Source: Pandoraea oxalativorans
GTDB lineage: Bacteria; Pseudomonadota; Gammaproteobacteria; Burkholderiales; Burkholderiaceae
Direction of reading: 5' to 3'
Length of the DNA: 64,000 nt
Assembly: GCF_000972785.3 (NCBI RefSeq)
Contig: NZ_CP011253.3
Location: 3,906,001-3,970,000 of the forward strand
Part shown: positions 55,260-62,815 of the stretch, piece after piece
How positions within the stretch are numbered: position 1 is the first letter of the stretch
Layout of the letters: the number at the start of each line of letters is the position of its first letter
Notes under the pieces: model-generated
Database searches by the model: none
What the model saw: only the letters and a program-made list of their open reading frames with translations
What the model was told of the DNA's origin: nothing
Position numbers and translations under genes: made by a program

Positions 55260-56408
55260 ATGCAACGCCGCCGCTTCCTGTCTCTGGGCGCTTACGCCCT
55301 GCCCGCCTCGCTGCTGTCCACCTCGCTGCTACCGGGCTATGCCCACGCGGCCAGATCGTCGAGCCAGACACCTGGCGCCGCCGATGGCTGGCGCACGTTT
55401 GAGTTGACGACACAGGTCGACTTGCCCGCTGGCAACGGCCCGGCGAACGTCTGGCTGCCGGTGGCGACGTCGCCGTCGGGGGCCTACCAGCAAGCGCTCG
55501 GCACGCACTGGCACGCGCCGGGGGCCAGGGCCGAGTTGCGCATGGCGCGTGGCGCGTCGGGCATCGGTGTGCCGATGCTCGCCGTGGCATGGCCCGAGAG
55601 CGCCGCGCAGGACGCGCGCACCGTCACCCTGACGAACACGTTTGCGACACGCGATCGCGTGGTCGATCTGTCGCAGCCTCCGTCGGCCAACGCACCGAGC
55701 GAATCGGCGGCGGTGCTGCGTCAGTACCTCCAGCCGACCGAACTCCAGCCGACCGACGGTCTGGTACGCGAGACTGCCGAGAAGATCACGCGTGGCGAGA
55801 AGGGCGACGTGGAGAAAGCGCGCGCCATCTATCAATGGATCGTGGAGAACTGCCGTCGCGAAGGCTCGGTGCGCGGTTGCGGCACGGGCGACGTGCGCTA
55901 CATGCTCACGACCGGCGACCTCGCGGGCAAGTGTGCCGACATCAACGCACTCTTCACGGCGCTGGCGCGCTCCGTGGGGATTCCCGCGCGAGACGCTTAC
56001 GGTGTGCGCGTGGCGACCTCGCGTCGTGGTTTCAACAGTCTGGGCAAGGCGGGGGACGTGACGCGTGCCCAGCATTGCCGCGCCGAGTTTTACGCGGCGG
56101 GTTACGGCTGGGTCCCCGTCGATCCGGCGGATGTGCGCAAGGTCGTACTCGAAGAAGTGCCGGGCGGTCTGCCGCTCGACGATCTGCGCGTTCGCGCCGC
56201 GCGTGCAATGCTCTTCGGCCAATGGGAGATGAACTGGGTCGCGTTCAATCACGGCGCGGACATTGCGCTGCCCGGCGCGCAGGGCAAGCCTGCAAGCACC
56301 GTACCGTTCCTCATGTACCCGAATGGCGAAGTGGCGCGCGCTCAGCTCGACAGTCTGAATCCGGACACCTTCCGATATCGCATGAGCGCCCGCGAAATCG
56401 CGGCCTGA
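55260..56408 (+). CDS. Transglutaminase-like cysteine-protease-fold protein, Tat-type signal
   Basis: This 382-residue exported protein begins MQRRRFLSLGAYALPASLLS, a twin-arginine signal, cleaved near YAHA-ARSS. The transglutaminase core sits at about residues 215-290, with Cys in GKCADINALFTALARS, His in QHCRAEFYAAGYGW and Asp in VPVDPADVRK, a complete triad. It acts in the periplasm; the substrate is unknown. It is followed after 84 bp by a thioredoxin-fold gene with a similar signal. Confidence 0.9.
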   Translation: MQRRRFLSLGAYALPASLLSTSLLPGYAHAARSSSQTPGAADGWRTFELTTQVDLPAGNGPANVWLPVATSPSGAYQQALGTHWHAPGARAELRMARGASGIGVPMLAVAWPESAAQDARTVTLTNTFATRDRVVDLSQPPSANAPSESAAVLRQYLQPTELQPTDGLVRETAEKITRGEKGDVEKARAIYQWIVENCRREGSVRGCGTGDVRYMLTTGDLAGKCADINALFTALARSVGIPARDAYGVRVATSRRGFNSLGKAGDVTRAQHCRAEFYAAGYGWVPVDPADVRKVVLEEVPGGLPLDDLRVRAARAMLFGQWEMNWVAFNHGADIALPGAQGKPASTVPFLMYPNGEVARAQLDSLNPDTFRYRMSAREIAA

Positions 56409-56436
56409 TCGAGGCCATCGACACCCGCCCCCCGTC

Positions 56437-56464
56437 ACCGCGTTACCGCGTTACCGCGTTACCG
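56437..56464. repeat. Short tandem repeat, 8-bp unit
   Basis: ACCGCGTT is repeated three times followed by ACCG, in the gap between the transglutaminase and thioredoxin-like genes. Confidence 0.8.
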
Positions 56465-56492
56465 ACCTACGCCAATGAAGGAGCGCTTCGCC

Positions 56493-57092
56493 ATGCAACG
56501 CCGTCACTTTCTTCACACGCTGGGGGCGCTCGGTGCTGCCGGTGCATTAGGGGCCACCGGCCCCGATGCGCTCGCAGCGGGACCGACAAAGGGGGCGACT
56601 GAGGTCGACGACAGCGCGCTCGCCGGGACGTCCGGCGGCACGCTCTCGGCATGGCGCGGCGCGACACCGGCGTTCTCGCTCGACGGGCTCGACGGCAAGA
56701 CGTACGCGCTGTCGCAGTATCGCGGACGCGTCGTCATCGTCAACTTCTGGGCGACGTGGTGCGGGCCTTGCCGCGAGGAGATTCCGGCGATGGGGGCGGT
56801 GGTGCGTCAGTACCGTCAGCGCGGCCTCGCCCTGCTCGCCATCAACTACAAGGAACCGGCCACGACGGTGAAGCCCTTCGTCGACAAGCTCCCCATCGAC
56901 GGCACCGTGCTGCTCGACACCGACGGCGCGGTCTACAAACGCTTCGGCTCGCTCGGCCTGCCCGCGACCTATCTCGTCGACCGCGCGGGCAACGCGCGCT
57001 TCTGGCGCATGGGCGAACTGGACTGGACCGACATGGGGCTGCACGGCCACATCGAAGCGCTGGTCGCACAGAAGAGCGGCACGCCCGCCTGA
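56493..57092 (+). CDS. TlpA/ResA-type periplasmic thioredoxin-fold protein
   Basis: This 199-residue protein has a Tat-like signal (MQRRHFLHTLGALGAAGALG) and a thioredoxin fold with active site VNFWATWCGPCREEIPAM (CGPC). The TlpA-specific insert and cis-proline region are seen in FGSLGLPATYLVDRAG. AAGGAG upstream favours the ATG at 56493 over an in-frame ATG at 56475, which precedes that site. It likely reduces disulfides in the periplasm, perhaps keeping the transglutaminase Cys reduced. Confidence 0.92.
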   Translation: MQRRHFLHTLGALGAAGALGATGPDALAAGPTKGATEVDDSALAGTSGGTLSAWRGATPAFSLDGLDGKTYALSQYRGRVVIVNFWATWCGPCREEIPAMGAVVRQYRQRGLALLAINYKEPATTVKPFVDKLPIDGTVLLDTDGAVYKRFGSLGLPATYLVDRAGNARFWRMGELDWTDMGLHGHIEALVAQKSGTPA

Positions 57093-57129
57093 ACGTCTGC
57101 CTGAATATCTGCCCAAGCGTGCGAGCCTG

Positions 57130-58053
57130 TCATGCCTTGGCGATGGTTTGCACCGCGGCGTTCACATGTTCGAGCAGCCGCGCCGTGGGACCGGCGAGTA
57201 CGCCTTCTCGATAGGCGCAACACAGCGGTGCACGCGGCGGCGGTGCGAGGGGCCGGTAGACGATCCCCTCGATCTGCATGCGCATGAGCGACGCCGGTAC
57301 CACCGAAACCCCCAACCCGGCCGCGACGAGCGAGAGCGTCGTCAACAGACGCGGCGCTTCCTGTTCGATGGCCGGGCTGAAACCGGCGCCGTGGCATGCG
57401 GCGATGATCGCGTCGTACAGTCCCTGCCCTGCGCGGCGCCGGTAGAGAATCAGCTTTTCCGAGGCAATGGCCGTCATCGGCACGGCGGCTTTTCCCGCCC
57501 GGCCCGTGAGCGCCAGCGGATGTGCGGACGGCACGGCCAGCACCATCGGTTCTTCCAGCACCTGCACGACGGTGATCTCGCCGGTGTTGCCCTGCGGCTG
57601 ACGGATGAACGCGACGTCGATATGCCCGTCGCGCAACCCGTCCAGCAAATCCCCCGTACTCGACTCGTCGAGCATCAAGGACACCGACGGCGCATCGCTG
57701 CGGAACGCGCGAATGACCGTCGGCACGAACGGATGGAGCGCGGCCGAGCTGGTGAAGCCGACCGACAGGCGTCCCTTGATGCCTGCCGCCACGCGCCGTA
57801 CGTCGTCGACCGCCTGATCGAGCTTGCGCACGACTTCGTAGGCGTCGACGAGGAAGGCCTGCCCCGCGTCGGTGAGCGCCATGCCGCGCGGCAAGCGTTC
57901 GAAGAGCGCCACGCCCAGTTGTGTCTCAAGGACGCGGATCTGTTGCGAGAGCGGAGGCTGCCCGATGCCGAGCCGCTCGGCGGCCCGCGTCATGTGCCCG
58001 GCTTCAGCCACCGCAACGAAGTAGCGCAGCAAGCGCACGTCGATGTTTGCCAT
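57130..58053 (-). CDS. LysR-family transcriptional regulator
   Basis: This 307-residue regulator has an HTH in LLRYFVAVAEAGHMTRAAER and PPLSQQIRVLETQLG, then an effector domain from about residue 91 (GRLSVGFTSSAALHPF). It resembles the CatR/BenM-like branch. It is divergent from the two ChrA genes, with a perfect palindrome between them. Confidence 0.93.
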   Translation of the reverse strand: MANIDVRLLRYFVAVAEAGHMTRAAERLGIGQPPLSQQIRVLETQLGVALFERLPRGMALTDAGQAFLVDAYEVVRKLDQAVDDVRRVAAGIKGRLSVGFTSSAALHPFVPTVIRAFRSDAPSVSLMLDESSTGDLLDGLRDGHIDVAFIRQPQGNTGEITVVQVLEEPMVLAVPSAHPLALTGRAGKAAVPMTAIASEKLILYRRRAGQGLYDAIIAACHGAGFSPAIEQEAPRLLTTLSLVAAGLGVSVVPASLMRMQIEGIVYRPLAPPPRAPLCCAYREGVLAGPTARLLEHVNAAVQTIAKA

Positions 58054-58083
58054 ATCGGTTGAATATGATTTAAGTCACTTCCA

Positions 58084-58099
58084 TATATTGGACAATATA
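58084..58099. promoter_or_regulatory. Candidate LysR operator
   Basis: TATATTG-GA-CAATATA is a perfect inverted repeat in the gap between the LysR gene and the chromate-transporter genes, 31 bp from the LysR start. Confidence 0.55.
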
Positions 58100-58211
58100 G
58101 CGCAATCGACCTAATCTCAGGGTGTCCCGCGCGGCACCCATGCATCCCGTCCCTCGATGCCATTCCTGCCGGGCGGCCCCAACGTAGTTCGGTTTTCAGA
58201 GTTTGCCCGCC

Positions 58212-58868
58212 ATGAACACTCAGGCCCCGTTCACCTCCTCCCCCCCGGGTACGCCCGGGAAGTCCGACACCCGCCTTGCGTCGAACACCCCTGCCACCCC
58301 GGTCGCCGCCGACGGCGTGCACGACGTATCGGTGACGGACAGCCCGAGCATTCGCGCGCTCTTCTTCGGCTTTCTCGGCCTCGGCATGACCGCGTTTGGC
58401 GGGGCGTTGCCACTGGCGCGACGCATGATCGTCGACAAGCATCGCTGGATCAGCGGCGCGGAGTTCACCGATCTGCTGGGTCTTTGCCAGTTTCTACCGG
58501 GCGGCAACATCATCAACTTGTCGGTCGCGCTCGGCATGCGTTTTCATGGCTGGCGCGGAGCGCTCGCGTCGATTCTCGGATTGATTGCGGCGCCATCGGC
58601 CGTGGTGATTGCGCTGGGCACGATCTATCAGCGCTTCCAGAACGATGCGCATGTGAAGCATCTGTTTGCGGGGTTGGCGGCGGCGGCGGCCGGTCTGTTG
58701 ATTCAGATGGCATGGAAGGTGGCGTGGCCGCTGCGCAAGTCCGTCGTGCTTGGCGGCGTGGCGGTAGCGTGCTTCATTGCGATTGCGGTACTGCGCGTGC
58801 CGCTGGTGCTCACCATGCTCGTGATGACCCCGATTTCGTTTTACGCCACCTGGAGGGTTTCGCAATGA
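58212..58868 (+). CDS. ChrA-family chromate transporter, first half-size subunit
   Basis: This 218-residue membrane protein is of half-ChrA size. A polar N-terminal tail of about 45 residues is followed by FFGFLGLGMTAFGGALPLAR. The family pattern ISGAEFTDLLGLCQFLPGGN is then seen. Four to six membrane segments are visible. Two-gene ChrA systems need both halves, and the second follows with a 4-base overlap. Chromate efflux or another anion is possible. Confidence 0.88.
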   Translation: MNTQAPFTSSPPGTPGKSDTRLASNTPATPVAADGVHDVSVTDSPSIRALFFGFLGLGMTAFGGALPLARRMIVDKHRWISGAEFTDLLGLCQFLPGGNIINLSVALGMRFHGWRGALASILGLIAAPSAVVIALGTIYQRFQNDAHVKHLFAGLAAAAAGLLIQMAWKVAWPLRKSVVLGGVAVACFIAIAVLRVPLVLTMLVMTPISFYATWRVSQ

Positions 58869-59395
58869 CCGGTACCCTCATCTCGCTTGCGCTCATCTTC
58901 ACTCAGCTGTCCGTACTCGCTTTCGGTGGCGGCAACACGATCCTGCCGGAGATGGAGCGGCAAGTGGTCGATCTGCATCACTGGATGACATCCGAACAAT
59001 TCAGCGCGCTGTTCGCACTGGGACAGGCTGCACCGGGGCCGAACCTCATGATCGTGACGCTCGTCGGCTGGCATGTCGCGGGCTGGCAAGGCATGCTCGT
59101 CACGACACTGGCCAAGTTCGGCCCGTCGTCGCTCATTACGGTCGGTGTGCTGCATCTGTGGCAGCGCTTCCGCGATCGTCCGTGGCGACGCATCGTGCAG
59201 GCGGGGCTGATGCCGATGACGGCGGGGCTCGTGGCCGCGAGCGCGGCGCTGATCGCCGAAGCCTCGGCCACGTCGTGGCTGCTCGCGGGCATCACGACAA
59301 GCGTGGCAGTGCTGGCCATCAGAACCCGCGTGCATCCCCTGTGGTGGCTCGCGGCGGGCAGCGTCGCCGGGCTGCTGGGCGGCGCATACCTCTGA
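58865..59395 (+). CDS. ChrA-family chromate transporter, second half-size subunit
   Basis: This 176-residue partner of the preceding gene starts by ATGA overlap. The ChrA blocks LSVLAFGGGNTILPEMERQV and FSALFALGQAAPGPNLMIV are evident, the second corresponding to CQFLPGGN in the first half. About six membrane segments are predicted. Translational coupling suggests a one-to-one heterodimer. Confidence 0.9.
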   Translation: MTGTLISLALIFTQLSVLAFGGGNTILPEMERQVVDLHHWMTSEQFSALFALGQAAPGPNLMIVTLVGWHVAGWQGMLVTTLAKFGPSSLITVGVLHLWQRFRDRPWRRIVQAGLMPMTAGLVAASAALIAEASATSWLLAGITTSVAVLAIRTRVHPLWWLAAGSVAGLLGGAYL

Positions 59396-59427
59396 GCGTG
59401 CCGCGCAGGTCACGCATGTCATGCATG

Positions 59428-60816
59428 TCACGCGCGGCGCGCCCCGCGTGCGGCGTTGCAGACCTGCGCGAACGACATGTGCCAGTGACGGCGGCCGAGC
59501 GCGTCGATCCCGTCGGTCAGACGCACCCAGTCATCGCTGCCGACCTGTAGCGTCGGCGGGGTGTCGCCTCTGACCAGTGCGGCAAGACGCGACGGGCAAG
59601 GCAGATTCGCATCGGGATTGCCCGCAACGATCATCACCCGTGCGATCCATTGGGCCACGTCCACGGGAATCGTCGGCCGTAACGTTTCCCCCGGCAGAAG
59701 CACCGGCTCGTCGCTCCAGCGCCAGGCAAAGCGGGCGCTGATACCCGAGCGCGCGGCGATCCCCATGGCGAGCAGTACCTTGTCGCACGACATGCCGTGC
59801 TGCGCCGCAGCCGCCAATGCCCGCTGCGCGATCGCACGCCAATCGCCCGTGCCCCCGCAGTCGTAGCGCACACTCGCGGCGAATAGCGCCAGGAGACGGG
59901 CGCGCACGCGACGCAATGCGCCCGGGTGGGTCAGCAAGCGGCGTTCGTTGCGTGTCTTCGACGAGAGATCGTCGGCCGTCTCGTCGGGATCGAACATCTG
60001 CACATCGATGGGATGGACGGTGAAAGTCGCGCTGCCCGCCTCGTCCTGCCGCCAGTCCGGCGCCAATTGGGCCTTGAGCAGCGCGAACGCGTTGTCGTCG
60101 CGAATCAGGGACGGCCGCTCGTCGCTGATGTGCAAGGCATCTCGCGCCGTCTTCGGCAGTTTGAAGCCGAGGCCGTGCGCCATGAGCTGGCAAAGCCCGG
60201 CGACCCGGTCGCTCCGTGCGAAATCCGACTGAGGGGCGTCGGCGATATGAAGCAGCAGTGCTTCGGCGATGCGCATTTCGGCCAGCGCGCGCCGGGGCAT
60301 GTCCGTACCCGCTTGCTGCGCCGCTGCAGCGAGGGCCGTGGCGTCGAACACTGCGAGGCACTGACGCATCGCCGTCACGTCCGCCACCGTGCGACGGCGC
60401 AGTTGCGTGTCCGTCTGCAACGCCCACTGACGCTGCGTCTCGTCGCCCCCGTCGATGGCACGTTCGAGTGCCTTGAGTTCCGGCCAGAGATAGGTGCATG
60501 TCGCGCCGACGGCGATCGCGCTCAATGCGCAGGCAAAGCCAACGTCCGAGACGCCGGAATGTGTTGGCGCGTGCTGTTGGAACCGCTGCCCCGCGTGCCG
60601 CCATGAATCGGATAGCCACTGGCTTAAGCCGCTATCGCGCAGACAAGCCACGGCTCCCGAGAAGTCTCCACGGAAGCCGTCGAAGGCGCAATGCATCGCA
60701 TTCAGTGCGACCTGGAGGAGCGTGCCTGTCGCGGGAAGAGACGAGACCATCGAGAGAGAAGAGGACGAAGAGGACGAAGAAGACGAGGAAGATGAAGAGG
60801 AAGATCCAAGTGACAT
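59428..60816 (-). CDS. Unrecognised 462-residue protein with N-terminal poly-serine run
   Basis: No family is recognised. After MSLG comes a run of 16 serines, then an amphipathic region. A hydrophobic stretch (VGFACALSAIAVGATCTYLW, about residues 90-110) may cross a membrane. The remainder is soluble-looking, helical, with many Ala and Arg. There are no catalytic motifs. Start 60816 has AGGAG 8 bases upstream. The serine run is encoded by mixed TCT/TCC/TCG codons, so slippage is less likely than in a pure repeat. Secretion as an effector is conceivable; there is no direct support. Confidence 0.6.
   Translation of the reverse strand: MSLGSSSSSSSSSSSSSSSSLSMVSSLPATGTLLQVALNAMHCAFDGFRGDFSGAVACLRDSGLSQWLSDSWRHAGQRFQQHAPTHSGVSDVGFACALSAIAVGATCTYLWPELKALERAIDGGDETQRQWALQTDTQLRRRTVADVTAMRQCLAVFDATALAAAAQQAGTDMPRRALAEMRIAEALLLHIADAPQSDFARSDRVAGLCQLMAHGLGFKLPKTARDALHISDERPSLIRDDNAFALLKAQLAPDWRQDEAGSATFTVHPIDVQMFDPDETADDLSSKTRNERRLLTHPGALRRVRARLLALFAASVRYDCGGTGDWRAIAQRALAAAAQHGMSCDKVLLAMGIAARSGISARFAWRWSDEPVLLPGETLRPTIPVDVAQWIARVMIVAGNPDANLPCPSRLAALVRGDTPPTLQVGSDDWVRLTDGIDALGRRHWHMSFAQVCNAARGARRA
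60757..60804 (-). repeat. Serine-codon microsatellite in the 462-residue gene
   Basis: Sixteen consecutive serine codons of TCN type (TCT, TCC, TCG, TCA) occur directly after codon 4. On the plus strand it reads as GA-rich repeats of the GACGAAGAG kind. Confidence 0.85.
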
Positions 60817-61003
60817 AGCGCGGGCTCCTGAATGCCGTCATCCGGCGGGATCGAAAGACCGGGCATGGTCTGTCACTGGTGCGCGCGGCGCTTCAGGATT
60901 CGCTCTGTGCCCTTTCGGGCGCCCGCCTTCGGAATCTGGGATGATGTCGCCATTGCACGGCCGTCACGGCCCGTACCGCCCTCGACCCCACCGGAGGCTT
61001 TTC

Positions 61004-61630
61004 ATGCCGACCCTTGCCACGCTTGCCACATTCGTTGCCGTTGTCCTCGGGCTTTTTCTGATTCCCGGCCCGGCCGTCTTGCTGACCATCACCCGCACCG
61101 TGCAGGGCGGACGCCGCGCCGGTGTCATGACCGGCATGGGCATTGCGCTGGGCGATCTGGTGCACACGCTGTGCGCGGCGGTCGGGCTCTCGGCGGTGTT
61201 GATGACGTCCGCGCTGGCGTTCGACGTCGTCAAATATGTGGGTGCGGCCTACCTGATCTATCTGGGCGTCAAAGCGCTGCGTGAGCGGCCGTCCGATCCG
61301 CAGTTGCCGGTTGCGCCGAAAGTCTCGCCGGGGCGCGCATTCGCTCAGGCGGTAGCGACCGAGGTGCTCAATCCGAAGACCGCCCTGTTCTTCCTCGCCT
61401 TCATGCCGCAGTTCGTGCATACGAGCGAGGGCAATGCCTTCGGGCAATTCCTCGTGCTGGGGCTGGTGTTCGTAGCGATGAGCGCGCTTTATACGGCGGC
61501 CATTGCGATGTCGGTGCGTCCGCTCGGCAAGTTCGTGGGACGCCTCACCTGGCTGTTGCGCTGGCAGGGCAAGATCATCGGCACCATCTTCATCGGCCTG
61601 GGCCTGCGCGTCGCCATGCAACAGCGCTGA
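61004..61630 (+). CDS. LysE/RhtB-family amino-acid exporter
   Basis: This 208-residue inner-membrane exporter has the family start ATFVAVVLGLFLIPGPAVLL, then GRRAGVMTGMGIALGDLVHT and NPKTALFFLAFMPQFV. Six membrane segments are expected. It exports amino acids such as homoserine, threonine or others; the exact one is unknown. ATG 61004 follows GGAGG by several bases. Confidence 0.94.
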   Translation: MPTLATLATFVAVVLGLFLIPGPAVLLTITRTVQGGRRAGVMTGMGIALGDLVHTLCAAVGLSAVLMTSALAFDVVKYVGAAYLIYLGVKALRERPSDPQLPVAPKVSPGRAFAQAVATEVLNPKTALFFLAFMPQFVHTSEGNAFGQFLVLGLVFVAMSALYTAAIAMSVRPLGKFVGRLTWLLRWQGKIIGTIFIGLGLRVAMQQR

Positions 61631-61680
61631 GTTCGTCCTGCTGAGTTCGTCGTGCCGAGTTCGTCGTGCCGAGTTCGTTC
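61629..61680. repeat. Tandem repeat, 14-bp unit
   Basis: GAGTTCGTCGTGCC-type units occur about 3.7 times (the first varies at two positions), starting within the lysE-type stop codon and running toward the DUF3047 gene. Confidence 0.85.
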
Positions 61681-61702
61681 TTCAACGTTGGAGTCGTTCA
61701 CC

Positions 61703-62536
61703 ATGCAACGCATTGTCTCGACGCTTCGTTCGCCGTACGTCACTCTTTGCGCGCAAGCCTTCCACCCGCCGTCCCGTCGCGCGACGGGGGCGGCATTGGC
61801 TGCGGTCGTCGCCTGGCTCGCCGCGCTGGCCTATGTTCCCAACGCCATTTCGGCCGACGCAAGCGCCGGTGGCGGCTCGGCAGCCGTGCCTTTCTCGAAA
61901 GCCAGTCCGGGTAGCGCGCTACCGACGGGATGGCAGAACTTGCCCGTGGTGAGCGGCAAGAAGCTCACCGCCTACACCGTCGTGGCCGATGGCAAGCGCA
62001 ACGTCATCGAGGCCAATTCGGTCGATTCGGCGTCGGCGCTCGTCGCCAAGGGTGACGGTATCGATCTGAACGTCACGCCGGTCGTCGCGTGGCGATGGAA
62101 GGTCGACAAAGCCATTCCGGGCGCGGACAACCTCGCGAGCGACAAGGAGGATGCGCCGGCGCGACTCGTGTTTTTCTTCGACGGCGACAAGTCGTCGCTG
62201 TCGTTCGGGGACCGTGCGGCGATGACGCTGGCCAAGGCGGGGGGCGAAGACTTGCCGTACGCAACGCTCATGTACATCTGGTCCAACGATGCACCGGTGG
62301 GCGGTGTCATCCAGAACCCGCACACCGACCGGGTGCAGATGATGGTCGTGGCGGGCGGCGATGCGTCGCTCGGCAAGTGGCAGACGTTCTCACGCAACGT
62401 CGCGGCCGATTACGAGCGCGTCTATAAAGAGAAGCCGGGCAAGTTGCTCGGTTACGGCATTTTCACCGATAGCGACAACACCCATGCGACAGCGCGCGCG
62501 TGGTATGGCGACGTACGATTCGACGCGGGGAAATAG
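61703..62536 (+). CDS. DUF3047-family exported protein
   Basis: This 277-residue protein has an N-terminal hydrophobic segment (AALAAVVAWLAALAYVPNA) acting as a signal or anchor. The DUF3047 pattern follows: ALPTGWQNLPV, VVAWRWKVDKAIPGAD, then DAPARLVFFFDGDKSSLSF and LMYIWSNDAPVG. A beta-rich periplasmic domain of unknown function is expected. The first 27 residues before the hydrophobic stretch make the signal unusually long. Confidence 0.85.
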   Translation: MQRIVSTLRSPYVTLCAQAFHPPSRRATGAALAAVVAWLAALAYVPNAISADASAGGGSAAVPFSKASPGSALPTGWQNLPVVSGKKLTAYTVVADGKRNVIEANSVDSASALVAKGDGIDLNVTPVVAWRWKVDKAIPGADNLASDKEDAPARLVFFFDGDKSSLSFGDRAAMTLAKAGGEDLPYATLMYIWSNDAPVGGVIQNPHTDRVQMMVVAGGDASLGKWQTFSRNVAADYERVYKEKPGKLLGYGIFTDSDNTHATARAWYGDVRFDAGK

Positions 62537-62670
62537 CACGCATCGGAGCGCGAATCGAGGCAAGGATCGGCACGCAAACCAGCACGCAAATCCGGATGAA
62601 AATCCGCCTATGGTTTCACCTGCCGACACCCATGCGAAATGCCGCGTCGAAAGTCTCCAAAATAACCCTG

Positions 62671-62694
62671 AAAGCCCCGTCTGACGGGGCTTTT
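62671..62694. terminator. Rho-independent terminator
   Basis: AAAGCCCCGTC pairs with GACGGGGCTTT, followed by T. It lies 135 bp after the DUF3047 gene and before the penicillin-binding protein gene. Confidence 0.88.
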
Positions 62695-62815
62695 GCGCTA
62701 TTGCAACAGACGCTTGCGTGCTACGCTATCTCGCCTAGAATTTGAGCCATCGTCGGTTGACGGGCTCAATGCTGCTAATCGCCGTAACCCGCCTCTCATT
62801 CGCCCTGCGAGCGCC

